Source: Euglena gracilis (taxonomy: Eukaryota > Euglenida > Euglenophyceae > Euglenales). Taken from it: a stretch of 64,000 nt of DNA. A model generated the notes under the pieces. That model saw only the letters and a program-made list of their open reading frames with translations, made no database searches and was not told the origin of the DNA. Below are positions 42,180 to 53,165 of the stretch, piece by piece. The stretch's first letter is position 1; every line of letters begins with the position of its first letter. The position numbers and the translations under genes were made by a program. Location: contig CP154957.1 of the NCBI GenBank assembly GCA_039621445.1, positions 28,158,798 to 28,222,797 on the forward strand, given 5' to 3'.

Positions 42180-42960
42180 TTTTATGTTATGTTTTGAAGC
42201 TACCGTACTGCTGGGTTTGTCTTTTCTTGCAGCCATGCGCCAATCTACAATTTCTTTCAAGCCACATGCCAAGTGGGCTGAAAGAAGGCGTGATGGCAGC
42301 GATGTTGCATCGAGTACAACTACTGAGGTCTTGGCTCCAGCCCCAGCCACCAGGACGTTGCTGAGCTTGTGAGGGTTGCAAAAGGGGGACAGAGGAAAGC
42401 CTTAGCCAAACCACCTCTATTTTGCAAAACCAGTCAGTAGCAATTTGACTGTTCAACGGAAACTGTTCAACTGTTCAAGACTGTTCAAGGGGAAGAAAGC
42501 CGGAAGGGTGGAGAAGCAGGTGCAAAAAGCTGTAGGAAATTTGGCATGTGAAGCCCAGACGTCCGACAACGGGTGGATGACAGGCGAGCTGTTCTTGCAT
42601 TGGTGCACAAAGACATTCAACTTTGAAAAGAAGATAGAACCTGCTGGTGGTTGATTTGTATTCAGCCCACTGGGACCAAATGGTCTTGGACTGGTTGAAA
42701 GAAAGGGGACATTTCGGAAGCGCTTGCAGTTTTGGATTCTGTGGCCAAAGGTTCAAAAAAGTGAGGGAGGAATTTTTTTTACTCTCAATAGGGGTGACCG
42801 AGAATGCTATCCCAAATTTAAAAAAAAAAGCGGATGGGGCAGAGCATACACAGGAGATGGACGGCCCCCAAATGGAGGTCGAGGAAGAAGAAAACAAAAA
42901 GGACAAAATGGAAGTGGATGAGGCTACTTCCCCGCAGACTCCGCCCCCCCCCAAAGCCTT
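42180..42960 (+). pseudogene. DDE superfamily (pogo/Tc1-like) transposase relic with frameshift
   Basis: One frame reads KAVGNLACEAQTSDNGWMTG, ELFLHWCTKTFNFEKK, the NGWM-x-E-LF-W motif that precedes the second catalytic Asp in DDE_1 transposases (family knowledge). The next frame supplies LLVVDLYSAHWDQMVLDWLK, with VD-x-SAH being that Asp motif. The two frames join only by a shift near 42640. An acidic tail (MEVEEEENKKDKMEVDEA) follows. The upstream part (42180-42440) has weak exon-like frames with stops. The remaining catalytic region is not recognisable. Confidence 0.6.
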
Positions 42961-42964
42961 CCGT

Positions 42965-43225
42965 CTGTGCCCAGTGCGAGCGTCCGCTGCGGACCCTCAG
43001 CCACCAGGGGGGGGGGGTCCCCATTTTGCCGTGCCGAGGGGGTCAGTCCCCCGAGGGGGGGGGGGCACCGTGGCGGACAGCCGGAATTTCACAAAGGAAA
43101 ATTCATTGATATGATTCGGCATGCCGTGCCGAGGGGGTCGGCTGACCAGGGGGTGGGTCCCCATTTTGCCGTGCCGAGGGGGTCCGACCACCACGGGGGG
43201 GGGGGGGGGGGTTGCCGAACCTCCT
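42965..43225 (+). repeat. Dispersed repeat G, copy 3
   Basis: Colinear with copy 2. It begins within the end of the DDE transposase relic and so may have truncated it. Confidence 0.8.
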
Positions 43226-43599
43226 GCGCTGCTCTACCTGGCACCATGGCACGTTGGTGGGGAGTGGTGGTGGGACGAACCGAGTCCAATCACCGGTGGC
43301 ACTGCCTGCTGGATTTTGAAGCGTTCATTTTGAGGCTATGTGCAGGTGGGAAGCCACTTGAGGTGTGACGGCGGTGAACTTTCAAAACAGCTTAATGCTG
43401 TCATGTCCAACAATTCATGAGCACCCAAATGGGGTCACCACCGACGAGTCCGTGGGAACAGCAAGGGGGGAACAGTGAGGGGGGGGGGGGACGAGCTCCC
43501 CCTTGCGATTCCCATGGGCCATGAACTACCAACCAGGTGAGACCCAAAAGGCCACCAAAAATGCCAAAATGAAGCTAGTCTGGTTTGCATGCTTGAAAA

Positions 43600-44320
43600 C
43601 TGCACCTCCGCAACATTCGCTTTGGTGTTGGTTTGGAGTTTGATGGGAATGAGAGTACCTAAACCTCACCAAAAAAATTACCTTTCTCTCTCTTTGTTCC
43701 CAGAATACAAGAATCCTTTACAAAAAGTGCCCAGACACTGTACTGTCCCCGTCCCCTCCATGCATAGGTGTAGAAGTGGGGGGTCGGGGGGGGGGGGGGC
43801 GGCTGCCCCCCCCCGAGATTTTGGAAAGAAATTTTTTGAAAAGTGCGTGACTCACTCATCACATTGTTTGTGTTTTTTTTCAATTTTTCACACTGAGAAC
43901 TCAACTTTTCATTGAACTTTTGTGTGTTTTTGCTGTTGGACATCGCTACCGTCTCGCCGCCCTTTGGGCGGCCAAAGACGTCCTGAACTCATGGGTCGGA
44001 GGGGGCGAAAATCTCGGCAACAGGAAAACGTGCATCTTGACTTGGCTTCCAAAGCTCTTTTTTCTTTTCAAGAGCACATCATTTTTGTTGACAAGATTTC
44101 TTTTGTTCCACGCAAATCCTAAGACACAAATCCTAAAACACAAAAAGGCGTCACCGTCTCTTGCAGCCCCCCCCCCCCGGCCAGATCTACCCCCCCCCCA
44201 AGGGAAGGTCCATTAGCCAATTAGGCTGACCCCCCCCCTAATTGGCTAATGGAACGTCCAATGGGACCCCCAATTAGCCAATTGGGGGGGGGGGGGCAAA
44301 TAGGGGTGGGTGAGGGCAAT
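43600..44320. other. Repeat-derived non-coding DNA
   Basis: G/C tracts, a CCGTCTCGCCGCCCTTTGGGCGG hairpin that recurs at 45015 and 45145 in other forms, and ATTGGCTAAT palindromes. No gene supported from 43.3 to 45.2 kb. Confidence 0.4.
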
Positions 44321-45280
44321 GCCCTACCGGCGACCATAGGCGAGAAAGAAGAATGATAATCCCAGGTTTGAAGAGCAAACGAGGGAAGCAAATTTGCAGT
44401 CCATTTGAACAATTCGGTGGGGTACACAATGAGGGGGGTACATAATGGGGGGGGGGGCATGGAATTCAGTCTTGTCGAGGATCCCCCCCCGAGAAAAATT
44501 ACTTCTACACCCCTGCCTCCGTGGGAACAATAAGGGGGGGGGGCAGTGAAGGGGAGGCATGGTAAGAGGCTCAAGTGGTTATAGCCCTGCACCTTGCGGT
44601 TTTCTTCTCGCCGGAGTTCTTGGCATGCATTCATAGTTTTTAAAGTCACATCAAGTGCAAAAGGTGCAGCAAATGCCCTCATGAAAATGGGTTAGGTCGC
44701 CCTCATTTTGGCCGTTGTTGAATTGATCTGCACTCCCCCGAGGCAAACTCATCTTGGCGTGACAGTTTTGCTTTGGCTTCATCAGAGAGTGCTTGACTTG
44801 AATGATGTGGTGCAACCATTGTGATTTGAATTTGAATTTCCCCTGGACAATGGGGGGGGCTCATGCACCTACTCCCATGAGGAAAGCATCTCGCCCGGCC
44901 ATCCGCAGGCATGTCCCACCCCATTGTCTACCCCATTGTGTACCTCCCCCCCAATTTCGGCCTCCCAGGGGGAGGTACATAAGGGGGGGGGGCATGGTAT
45001 AACCATTTTTTTTCCCCGCCGCCCGAAGGGCGGCGAAACGGTAGTGCTTTTTTTTTTTTGAAAGAAGGCGTTGAATGTAACAAAAAAATGTGGCAATTTT
45101 TGGCAATATGACACTAATGCATCACAACTTGGAAGCTTTCAAGTCGCCCGAACGGCGGCAAAACGGTAGTGTTTTTTTGAAAGATGGCGTTGAGTGAAAC
45201 AAAAAAGCGGCATTTTTTACATTATGGCACCGATCCATCACAATTTGGAAGAGCTGACCAACAAGCGGGTAGTGGGCCGA

Positions 45281-45510
45281 CCTTAGGTCGGCCCACGGTC
45301 GCCAAAGGTCGCCAAAGGTCGCCCTTGGTCGATGTCAAAAAGCGTTCACCCGGGCGCGACATACAAACAAAAGGATTTGCACACACAAGGGAGTGTTATT
45401 TTAGGGCCACCGAACAGTTGCCTGCGGCGCTACAATGCAAAAAAAAAACTGAGTAAGAAATACCCATAGCGACCTTTGGCGACCTTTGGCGACCGTGGGC
45501 CGACCTAAGG
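45281..45510. mobile_element. 230-bp element with perfect 42-bp terminal inverted repeats
   Basis: Bases 45281-45322 are the exact reverse complement of 45469-45510. Each arm contains CCTTAGGTCGGCCCACGGTC and two GCCAAAGGTC units. The left end also completes a GGCCGACCTTAGGTCGGCC palindrome. No clear target duplication. A related GGTCGCCAAAGGTCGCC cluster is at 55578-55640. Confidence 0.8.
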
Positions 45511-45529
45511 AGGCCAGGCACAGTGGGGG

Positions 45530-45800
45530 GGGGGGGGGCTGAGGGGGGGGGGGGGCGAGCGGCGGCGCGGGGGGGGGGGGGGGGAGGGGGGTCCGAGGGC
45601 GGCCGCGCGGGCGGCGCGCGGGCGGCGCGCGGCCCATTTTCGGGTCCAAAAGGTGGTCATTTTTGGCCATTTTTGGACCATTTTTGCTCAAAAAAATGCT
45701 TTTTCTTGGCTATGCTGGGCACAATGGGGGGAGGGGGGGTTGGGGGGGGGGGGGGCGAGCGGCCGCGCGAGGGCCGCGCGGGAGGGTCCCGGACCCCCCC
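45530..45800. repeat. Extreme G-tract/GGCGCGCGG-rich segment
   Basis: Long G runs, CGGCGCGCGGGCGGCGCGCGG, and a stretch TTTTCGGGTCCAAAAGGTGG that recurs at 50146. Non-coding. Confidence 0.7.
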
Positions 45801-45916
45801 CCGAGTGGCGCGCCTAGCCTCCTAAGGTCAACCCACTACCCCCCCCCCCAGGCCAGATCCGGGAGCCTTCACTTGGGACCACGGATTGGCCAATTGGGGG
45901 GGGGGGGGGTCAAGAT

Positions 45917-46269
45917 CATACAATTGCTTACCGACCCCCGGGGGGGGGGAGGGGGGGGTCACTCCACTTTTAAAAAACCAGTCAGTCACTCATTTTCAAA
46001 AAACCAGCCAGCCACTACCCCCTGGGGGGGGGGGTCGGCCACTCAGAAAAACGGCCACTTTCCAGTCACTTTAGGCCATTTTAGGCCCAAAAAAATTTTC
46101 CGGCGCCTTCGGCGCCGGGGTTACTCAAGCCACTTTTGCCCACTCCTGGCCGACCCCCCCCCGGGGGGGGGAGGGGGTCCGGGCCAAAAACCAGTCAGTC
46201 ACTCTGAAAAAACCAGTCACCCACCCCCCCCCGGGGGGTGGGGTAGGTCAGTGCTTAAGCAATTGCCTG
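45917..46269. mobile_element. hAT-type MITE, sister copy, target duplication GTCAAGAT
   Basis: The ends CATACAATTGCTTA and TAAGCAATTGCCTG are inverted with two mismatches. GTCAAGAT flanks both sides (45909-45916, 46270-46277). It is colinear with 11355-11709, including the CCAGTCAGTCACT motifs and the central CGGCGCCTTCGGCGCCGG hairpin. Confidence 0.9.
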
Positions 46270-46524
46270 GTCAAGATGATCAAAATAGCGGCCACTAAGG
46301 AATCAGTTGCACAGCAGGGAGCGCTGGATGGTAGAAAAACGACGAAAGGCCGGTCCGTGGCCCGGCGTGCAGGTTTGTGTGTGCGCATGTCTCACATACA
46401 GAAAACACAACCCACGCAACGCAGGACGCATGCAACCAGACTCCGCATATGGGACATTGGACGGAGGCGGAAATGGCACCATGGCATCATATGACCCGGC
46501 AGAATTTATTTACTTTAAAAAAAT

Positions 46525-46592
46525 GTTGTTGTTGTTATTGTTGTTGTTGCTGCTGCTGCTATTGTTGTTGTTGTTGCTGCTGCTGTTATTTG
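46525..46592. repeat. (TTG/CTG)n microsatellite
   Basis: Trinucleotide run giving false poly-Leu, poly-Cys and poly-Thr frames. Confidence 0.95.
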
Positions 46593-47882
46593 AAAAGAAG
46601 TGAGGGTCGGTGCACCCCCCATCCCCCCCCTTAATTGCACTAAGGCTCTTGTCTGGTGCACCCCCACCCCCCCCCCGTGTGCCTTGCAAATTCTTTTATA
46701 TTTTTTTGAGGGGCTATCGCCGGCTTGTTGGGTCGCGCGTGCTCTCTCCATCTCGCTTTATGGAGTCCAGGTCGGGCGGCTACCCTTTTGCGTGTGTTGC
46801 TTTTGTCGGCTCCACTCCCCTCCTTCGCTGTGGCGTTGTTGTTGTTTTTTGGCGGCTGGGTTGTTGTTGTTTTTTGGTGGTAGGCCACCTTTTGGTGGGG
46901 GGGTGTTTCCCTGGTGAACCTCCGCGCTTTGGGTTGCTTTGGTTTTGGCTTTGCTTGCTTTGGGTGTGGTCTGTGGTGGAGCTGGGACTTACCATGGTTG
47001 GAGGGCATCCTCCACGCGGTCCTTGGCTGACAGCTGTTGCGCCACGTGGCGCATGAGTGTCACCGATGGGCTCTCCCGCATTTCTTGCAGGGCCCGTGTC
47101 TTTGGCCCGCTGATTCCTTCGGAGCTCCACCCTCCCACAGGGCTGGTTGCACTCCTTGGCTGGAACCTTTCTGTCACACTCGGTTCGGGGTCATTGGCAG
47201 ACCGGGCTTTTCAAGGACCGAAGGCACCCAGGGCAGTCAAAAGCGGGCTACCATTTAACCGGTAGGACCTATGGGGGGTTGGTACGCCGTGGCGAGGGGG
47301 TCCGAGTAGGGGGGGGGGATGGCGTGGCGAGGGGGTCTCGAAGGGGGGGGGGGAGGGGTGTACCATGGTTGCAAAATGAAAAATGTAACAAGTGGCGCGG
47401 CGAAGGGGGTCCGGCTAGGGGGGGGGGGAATGGCGCGGCGAGCCCCTCGGAGAGGGGGGGGGGGGTGTACCAACCCCCCTATACATACATGCATACATAC
47501 ATACCCCCCCCTTTATTTGACCCCCCCTTAATTGAGCATTTGGGTCGGGAAAAAAAATTTTCGCGCGCCGCACGGAAAATTTTTTGAATGCACATTTTCA
47601 ATAATTTTCGGCAACTTCTGGGTAATTTCTGCCAAAAACTTCCTTCCAAAAAAAATGAAAAAAGTCACAAAATTCCATTTTTGTTGCATTTTGGGATGTT
47701 TTTGACCATTTTGGTAGTTTTTGAACCGAGTAGGATTCAAATTATGGTTTGGGAGTTTCATAACGAGTTTTTTCAATGAAATTTTCCTTTTGTTTTTTTT
47801 GATGTTTTTTTACTTTTTTCTTTAAAAAAAACACGTTGTTTTGGTTTTTTTTAAAAAAAATGCCCACTATGACATACATACA

Positions 47883-48093
47883 TACCACTCCCCCCCCCTT
47901 ATTTGACCCCCCCCTTAATTGAGCATTTGGGTCCGGGGAAGAAAATTTTTTAGGCGCCGAAGGCGCCGAAAATTTTTTTTGCCCTCTTTCTAAAGGAATT
48001 TTTGACCCCCCCCCTTATTTGACCCCCCCTTATTTGAGCATTTGGGGGTCCTTTGGCCCGTGGGTGTGCTCAAATAAGGGGGGGGGAGTGGTA
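47883..48093. mobile_element. Inverted-repeat element in CATA array (TACCACTC ends)
   Basis: TACCACTCC-C tract-TTATTTGA at the left is mirrored by TCAAATAA-G tract-GGAGTGGTA at the right. The outside is CATACATA on both sides. The centre has GGCGCCGAAGGCGCC. A related partial element lies at 47500-47560. Confidence 0.75.
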
Positions 48094-48128
48094 CATACAT
48101 ACATACATACATACATACATGCATACAT

Positions 48129-48161
<33 letters not shown>

Positions 48162-48511
48162 TACATACATACATACATACATACATACATACATACATAC
48201 ATACATACATACATACATACATACATACATACATACATACATACATACATACATACATACATACATACATACATACATACATACATACATACATACATAC
48301 ATACATACATACATACATACATACATGCATGCATGCATACATACATACATACATACATACATACATACATACATACATACATACATACATACATACATAC
48401 ATACATACATACATACATACATACATACATACATACATACATACATACATACATACATACATACATACATACATACATACATACATACATACATACATAC
48501 ATACATACATG
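48094..48511. repeat. (CATA)n tetranucleotide array
   Basis: About 100 units with a short ACAC interruption near 48148. The source of spurious His-Thr-Tyr-Ile and Met-Tyr-Val-Cys proteins on both strands. Confidence 0.98.
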
Positions 48512-48734
48512 CCCTCACCCCCCCCCTCAAAGTGTCCCCCCTGCCAAAAAGCGGCCAAAAAGTTTTGGCAATTTTTGGTTAACCTCCCCCTCAAAGTGGC
48601 CATTTTCCTTCGGCACCAAAGGCGCCGAAGGCCAAAATTTTTGACCCCCCCAAAGTGTCCCCCCTCCCAGAGTGGCCATTTTGGGGTCCCACGGTGCCTG
48701 GAGGGTGGCCACTTTGAGGGGGGGGGGGTGAGGG
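48512..48734. mobile_element. Inverted-repeat element in CATA array (CCCTCACCC ends)
   Basis: The left end CCCTCAC-C tract-TCAAAGTG is mirrored by CACTTTGA-G tract-GTGAGGG. The centre is CCTTCGGCACCAAAGGCGCC. (CATA)n continues on both sides. A partial third copy begins at 48984. Confidence 0.8.
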
Positions 48735-48914
48735 TACATACATACATACATACATACATACATACATACATACATACATACATACATACATACATACATA
48801 CATACATACATACATACCTACATACATACATACATACATACATACATACATACATACATACAGACATACATACATACATACATACATACATACATACATA
48901 CATACATACATACA

Positions 48915-48945
<31 letters not shown>

Positions 48946-48985
48946 GTGTGTATACACATATACACATACATATATATACATATAC
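48735..48985. repeat. (CATA)n tetranucleotide array, second block
   Basis: Continuation of the CATA array after the element, ending in TATACACATATA variants. Confidence 0.97.
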
Positions 48986-49189
48986 CCTCACCCCCCCCTC
49001 AAAGTGTCCCCCCGGGGGGACGCGGGGGGAGCGTGCCGCTTTTGGGGGGGGGGGCGTTTTTTGCCTCAAAATCTCAGTTTTTGTGGTGATTTCCTTTGTT
49101 TTTGGATTTGAAGGGTGATTTTTTTGGGAATCGAAAGAGGTCGCTAGTCCGGGACACGGGGGGGGGGGAGGACACGGGAGCAACACCCT

Positions 49190-49298
49190 CTATGTGTATA
49201 TATATGTATGTATATATGTATATATGTATATATATATATATGTATATGTATGTATATATATGTATATATGTATATATATATGTATATATATATATATT

Positions 49299-49331
<33 letters not shown>

Positions 49332-49430
49332 TTTATGTATATATGTATATATGTATATGTGTATATATGTATATATGTATATATGTATATATGTACATAT
49401 GTATATATGTATATATATATATGCAGATAT
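49190..49430. repeat. (TATATG)n AT-rich microsatellite
   Basis: Degenerate ATGTATATATG units. Open frames across it (Met-Tyr-Ile) are artefacts. Confidence 0.95.
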
Positions 49431-49554
49431 GCGCCAAATTCCGTGGAACACTAAAACTCGCGCTCCCTTGTTCCGGGGGGTTTAATGGGGGTGGTGTGGG
49501 TCACGGGGGGGGTCACGGGGGGGGGGGGTCCCGGGGGAAGTAGGCCACTTTGGA

Positions 49555-50060
49555 GGTAGTCGGGTACAAAACGGCCATCTGCGCCGAAAACGGCCGTATC
49601 TCGGGCTAGGCGGGGAGTTGCGGGGAAACCAAAATCCCAGTAGATAGAGCGTTCCAAGGGCTTCAAATTAGGTCTCCGGACATTTCCTTTGATTTGGCTT
49701 CATTTTGGAGATATTTTGAAAATTGACATTTTTTGGCCGAAATGGCAGAGTCCAAAGGGGGGGGGCTTATCCAGGGGGGGCGGGCCGATCCTACCCAGTT
49801 TGGACCCCTTCGCGCGTGAATAACTCGGGCCTGGCGGGGAGTTGGGGGTCAAACCCAGGTGATTCGGAAACTAGAAATCCAGTCGCTCGCGACTGAAAAA
49901 AAAAATTCCGGGAACCGGGCCGGGATCATGGTGATAATCCGTCGGTTCTCCTGGTGGCCCCGACCCGGGGGGGGGGGAGGGGGGGTCGAGGGGGGGGGTT
50001 TCGCCGGTGGTAAGCTTCGCTCTTACCCATAAAGGGATAAGAGCTCAGCAACCCCCCCTA
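49555..50060 (-). repeat. Dispersed repeat R, copy C (inverted)
   Basis: This is the near-identical reverse complement of copy A: it carries TTAGGTCTCCGGACATTTCC, CGGAAACTAGAAATCCAGTC, TCATGGTGATAATCCGTCGG and the GTAAGCTTCGCTCTTACCC hairpin, ending GAGCTCAGC. The two copies are 30 kb apart. Confidence 0.85.
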
Positions 50061-50089
50061 CCACCTACCTCAATACCGAAGGGGCAGCA

Positions 50090-51000
50090 TCCATGACGTT
50101 GCATCCCATCATGAGAAGGGCAGCACGCGTCCTAAGATCGGTGATTTTCGGGTCCAAAAGGTGGTCATTTTTGGCCATTTTGAGGCCATTTTTGAAGTCA
50201 TGGGCAGTCCCCCCCCCCCCCCGCCGCAGGGCCCCTCCCTTTTGGTCCGAAAGTGGTCATTATTTGGGTGACTTTATGTCGAAAATTGTTCCTTTTTTGG
50301 AAGGGAATTTTCTTGACCGTCCCATTTTTTGGGATGTTTGTTGGGCCATTTTCGACAAAATTCCATTTTGGGTGTGGAAATGCACCAATTTTTGGCACTT
50401 TTTTTTAAGGGGACAAGAGTTTTGGCCATTTTTGGGTGTGAAGGTGCGTTGGACGTTGGGTACCAAAAAGGGGCTTGGTTGTCCATATGGTGGGGTGAGG
50501 ACAATTCTTTTCTGTTCTTTTGGGGGGTTTTCTTCCACAAAAATTTCATGTTCCCCCTCCCCCCCTTTTTGCCATGAAATTCTTTCCTCCTCGCGCAATC
50601 TCCCCTTTTGCCAATGGGGCATATTTTGGGTCAAATTCATACGCCAGAAAAGTGCCATTGTTTGGGTCGAAATTTTTTTCACCTCAAATCTTGGCATTTT
50701 TTTTCATTTTTTGACCATGTCAAGGCAAATTTTCGATGGTTTGAACCAGAAAATTGATGAAAAGCGACCAAAATTGCCACCTACATCAAAAAGCAGGCTG
50801 AGATGATGAATGAAAAGAAAGGCTGAAGTGATGAAGGTTGATGTATTGCATGAAAGTCGAAGGCTCGATTCTCGGGTCACGGGGGGGTCACGGGGGGGGG
50901 GTCACGGGGGGGGGGGGTCACGGGGGTAGCACCCCCTATTAAATTAATTAAACCCCTCGGACACGGCAGAGCCGCGAAATAAAACCCCGTAATAATCCCC
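50090..51000. other. Non-coding, T-rich with poly-G/C tracts and GTCACGGGG array
   Basis: No convincing gene. A 237-codon frame at 50093-50806 lacks family resemblance and is driven by repeat-derived T-rich DNA. At 50878-50935 four GGTCACGGGGG units occur. Confidence 0.4.
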
Positions 51001-51008
51001 CGCAAAAT

Positions 51009-51368
51009 TTGTTCCGTTGGTGTTTCCTAATGCTCTTTTTTCTACAGATACATTGGTGTTGGTGCTTCTGGGAATATCCAAGTTATCTGGTCTTCAAAAC
51101 GGGTGTGCCTGTTTCAGTTGTTTTTTTCCCCCCGCATAATTTATTTTTTGTATCTAAGATATTCCCCTGCCGGCAAGTGCTGTTGAAGATGAAGTTGCAG
51201 AACCCTAAAGATCCTGTACTGAAGCTTATTTTGGTTGAGGAGTGGATAGTTGGTGTGTTCAGTTGTTGCACTGGTTGGTTTTCAGGCAATTCAACTGGGC
51301 TGAAGATGGATAAAATTTGGAACAATGGACAATGGCATCAGTCAATGGTGTCAGTATTCAATCTGTAG
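51009..51368 (+). other. Weak candidate for spliced exons, unrecognised
   Basis: After a TTTTCTACAG acceptor-like site, frames such as YIGVGASGNIQVIWSSKR and MKLQNPKDPVLKLILVEEWI appear. The base composition is closer to coding than the flanks. No family identified; could equally be a transposon relic. Confidence 0.2.
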
Positions 51369-52039
51369 CTTGAGTTGTCTATGGCAAAACTTTTTCACAG
51401 ATCTTTTCTGTCATTTCCTGTGTGGCAATATGTTGTTATTTTGCCTTTTCCTGTGTGGTTTGGCCATGTTTCCCCGTTCAAATTTGTCATGTGTCTGTTG
51501 AAATGATACCCTGCCTTCACAGGTGCTGCCTTCATCAAAGTGGACAGATGACTAAAACAAGAAGAGATGTGGCACAAGACAAGAAGAGGAAGGAAGGAGA
51601 GATTAAGGTGTTCTGAAATCCAGAGTCCTGTGGTGTGTTTTCACAGAAAATCACAAGACCCTGTTTGTGTAATTTCTCGATCGATTTCTTCTGTTTGCCT
51701 TTTGTTCTGAAACATGCGTGAAGTTTTTTCAGAGTGAGGTTTTTAGAGTGAATGAAAGGTCCAGTTTTTGCAGTTAGGTGTGGTAAAAGTTTTGGCGGCC
51801 AGTTTCGAATTACCATGCTAACCCCCCTGGGAGCAGAAATCCCACGTGAATGGGGGGGGGGGGGGGGGCATGGGAAAACCTTTTGGGCACCAGTTTTCGT
51901 TGCTGACTGTGGCAAATTATTTTTGGTTCCCATTTTTGACTTGTCTGTGGCAAAAAAAAACCAGTTGGCTTTGGTAAAAGGTTTTGGGGGACAATATTCC
52001 GTTTTGTCTGTGACTAAACTTTGTTTTTTCCAGCAGAGT

Positions 52040-52693
52040 CCAGCAAAGGGGAAAAAAATTTTCCAGTCGGGGGGACCCCCGGCCCCCCCCCCCCCCGGGG
52101 GGGTCTAGCTAGTCCACTTTTTCCAACGTCCAGCCCAGGGAATTTCTTAAGGACCCCCACTGGGGGGGGGGGGGTCCAGCCTCCAGATGGCAAAAAGGCT
52201 GCTGGCTGGATTTGAGCTGCTGGCTGGACCCCCCGGGGGGGGGGGGGGGTCAGGGGCTGGAGGGGGCTGGGCTGGGCTGGGCTGGGTCGGTGAAAAACAA
52301 AATTTTCTACCACATTTTTGCCATTTTCGACATTTTGGTGGATGGAACTAGATCAAGGCTGGGGGCTGTGATGGAGGAAACTGTGGTGAGGGGGGGAAAT
52401 GCAGGAATAGGTGACCTGGGCAGCCCAGTTGGCTGGCCAGCCTGCGGCCGGCTGGCCCGGCCTTCGGCCGGCTGGCCCGGCCTCCGGCCGGGCTGGACCC
52501 GACTTTATTTCAGTCGACCCCCGGGGGGGCGGGGCTCCCAGCCCGAATTTGGGCTGCTGGCTGGATTTGAGCTGCTGGCTGGACCCCCCCCCCCGGGGGG
52601 TAGGGTACCCTCCGGCTGAAGAAATTCCCTGGTCCAGCCAATTTGCTAGCCAAGCGCCCCCCCCCCCTGTAAAGGTCCTTAAGCAAATGCCTG
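52040..52693. mobile_element. Older 5'-truncated MITE hosting the nested element
   Basis: CTAGCTAGTCC and TTGCTAGCCAAGCG motifs around the nested insertion, and the terminal CTTAAGCAAATGCCTG, resemble the element at 9895-10289 in reverse orientation. I see no matching left terminus or target duplication upstream, so the left part is missing. Confidence 0.6.
52136..52631. mobile_element. hAT-type MITE nested in another element, target duplication GTCCAGCC
   Basis: The ends CAGGGAATTTCTTAAG and CTGAAGAAATTCCCTG are inverted with one mismatch. The flanks GTCCAGCC at 52128-52135 and 52632-52639 are identical. The interior is made of GCTGCTGGCTGGA blocks and G/C tracts. The flanking DNA is itself part of an older element whose right end CTTAAGCAAATGCCTG is at 52678-52693. 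Confidence 0.9.
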
Positions 52694-52954
52694 GTCAGGG
52701 TCAACTTGTCTGCGAAACCCACCCAGACAGTGACCATTTGAGAAGGAGCTGGGTGACGCTGGAAATTCAAAGATCTGCCGTGCCAACATTAAAATATTTT
52801 CTGCGCAAAGTTGCGGCGCGGAATAAATCCCTCGGGCGGGACGGACCCGCGGAATCAGACACCTCGGTTTAAGTCCCCGCGATGTTAGTTGCACGCGATG
52901 TTTGGCGCACCCCTGTATGTGTGTGTGTGTGTATGTGTACAACGTCACATGTGA

Positions 52955-53165
52955 CCTATTTTTAGAACTTTTGCATCCAAAAATAGATCCAATTAGGAAT
53001 TTATCACGCATTTTTGGCAATTTTGATTCCTAATTTGGGTGCAAATTCCTAATTTAAGGTGCTATTTTTGGCTCATGAGATCCGGAAACCCTCCATGTGT
53101 GGGTCGCGGGGGGGTCGCGGGGGGGGTCGCGGGGGGGGGGGGGGGGGGGGCGGGGGGGACACCCC
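52955..53165 (+). repeat. Dispersed repeat H, copy 2
   Basis: Direct copy of 38510-38722 with the same GGGTCGCGGGGGG terminal array. Related TTAGGAATC sequence recurs at 54640-54900 next to GGGTCACGGGG arrays. Confidence 0.85.

Noticed and set aside
43430-43500. Possible hammerhead ribozyme (CCGACGAGTCCGTGGGAAC)
   Set aside because: The conserved CUGAUGA core and the paired stems are not present.
46600-47265. Possible gene with a zinc-knuckle-like string near 47.1 kb on the minus strand
   Set aside because: The C-x2-C...H-x4-C pattern contains a stop and lacks supporting neighbours; frames shift repeatedly.
48053-49111. Long open frames (over 300 codons) rich in His-Thr-Tyr-Ile and Met-Tyr-Val-Cys
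   Set aside because: They are translations of the CATA tetranucleotide arrays on both strands and carry no protein signal.
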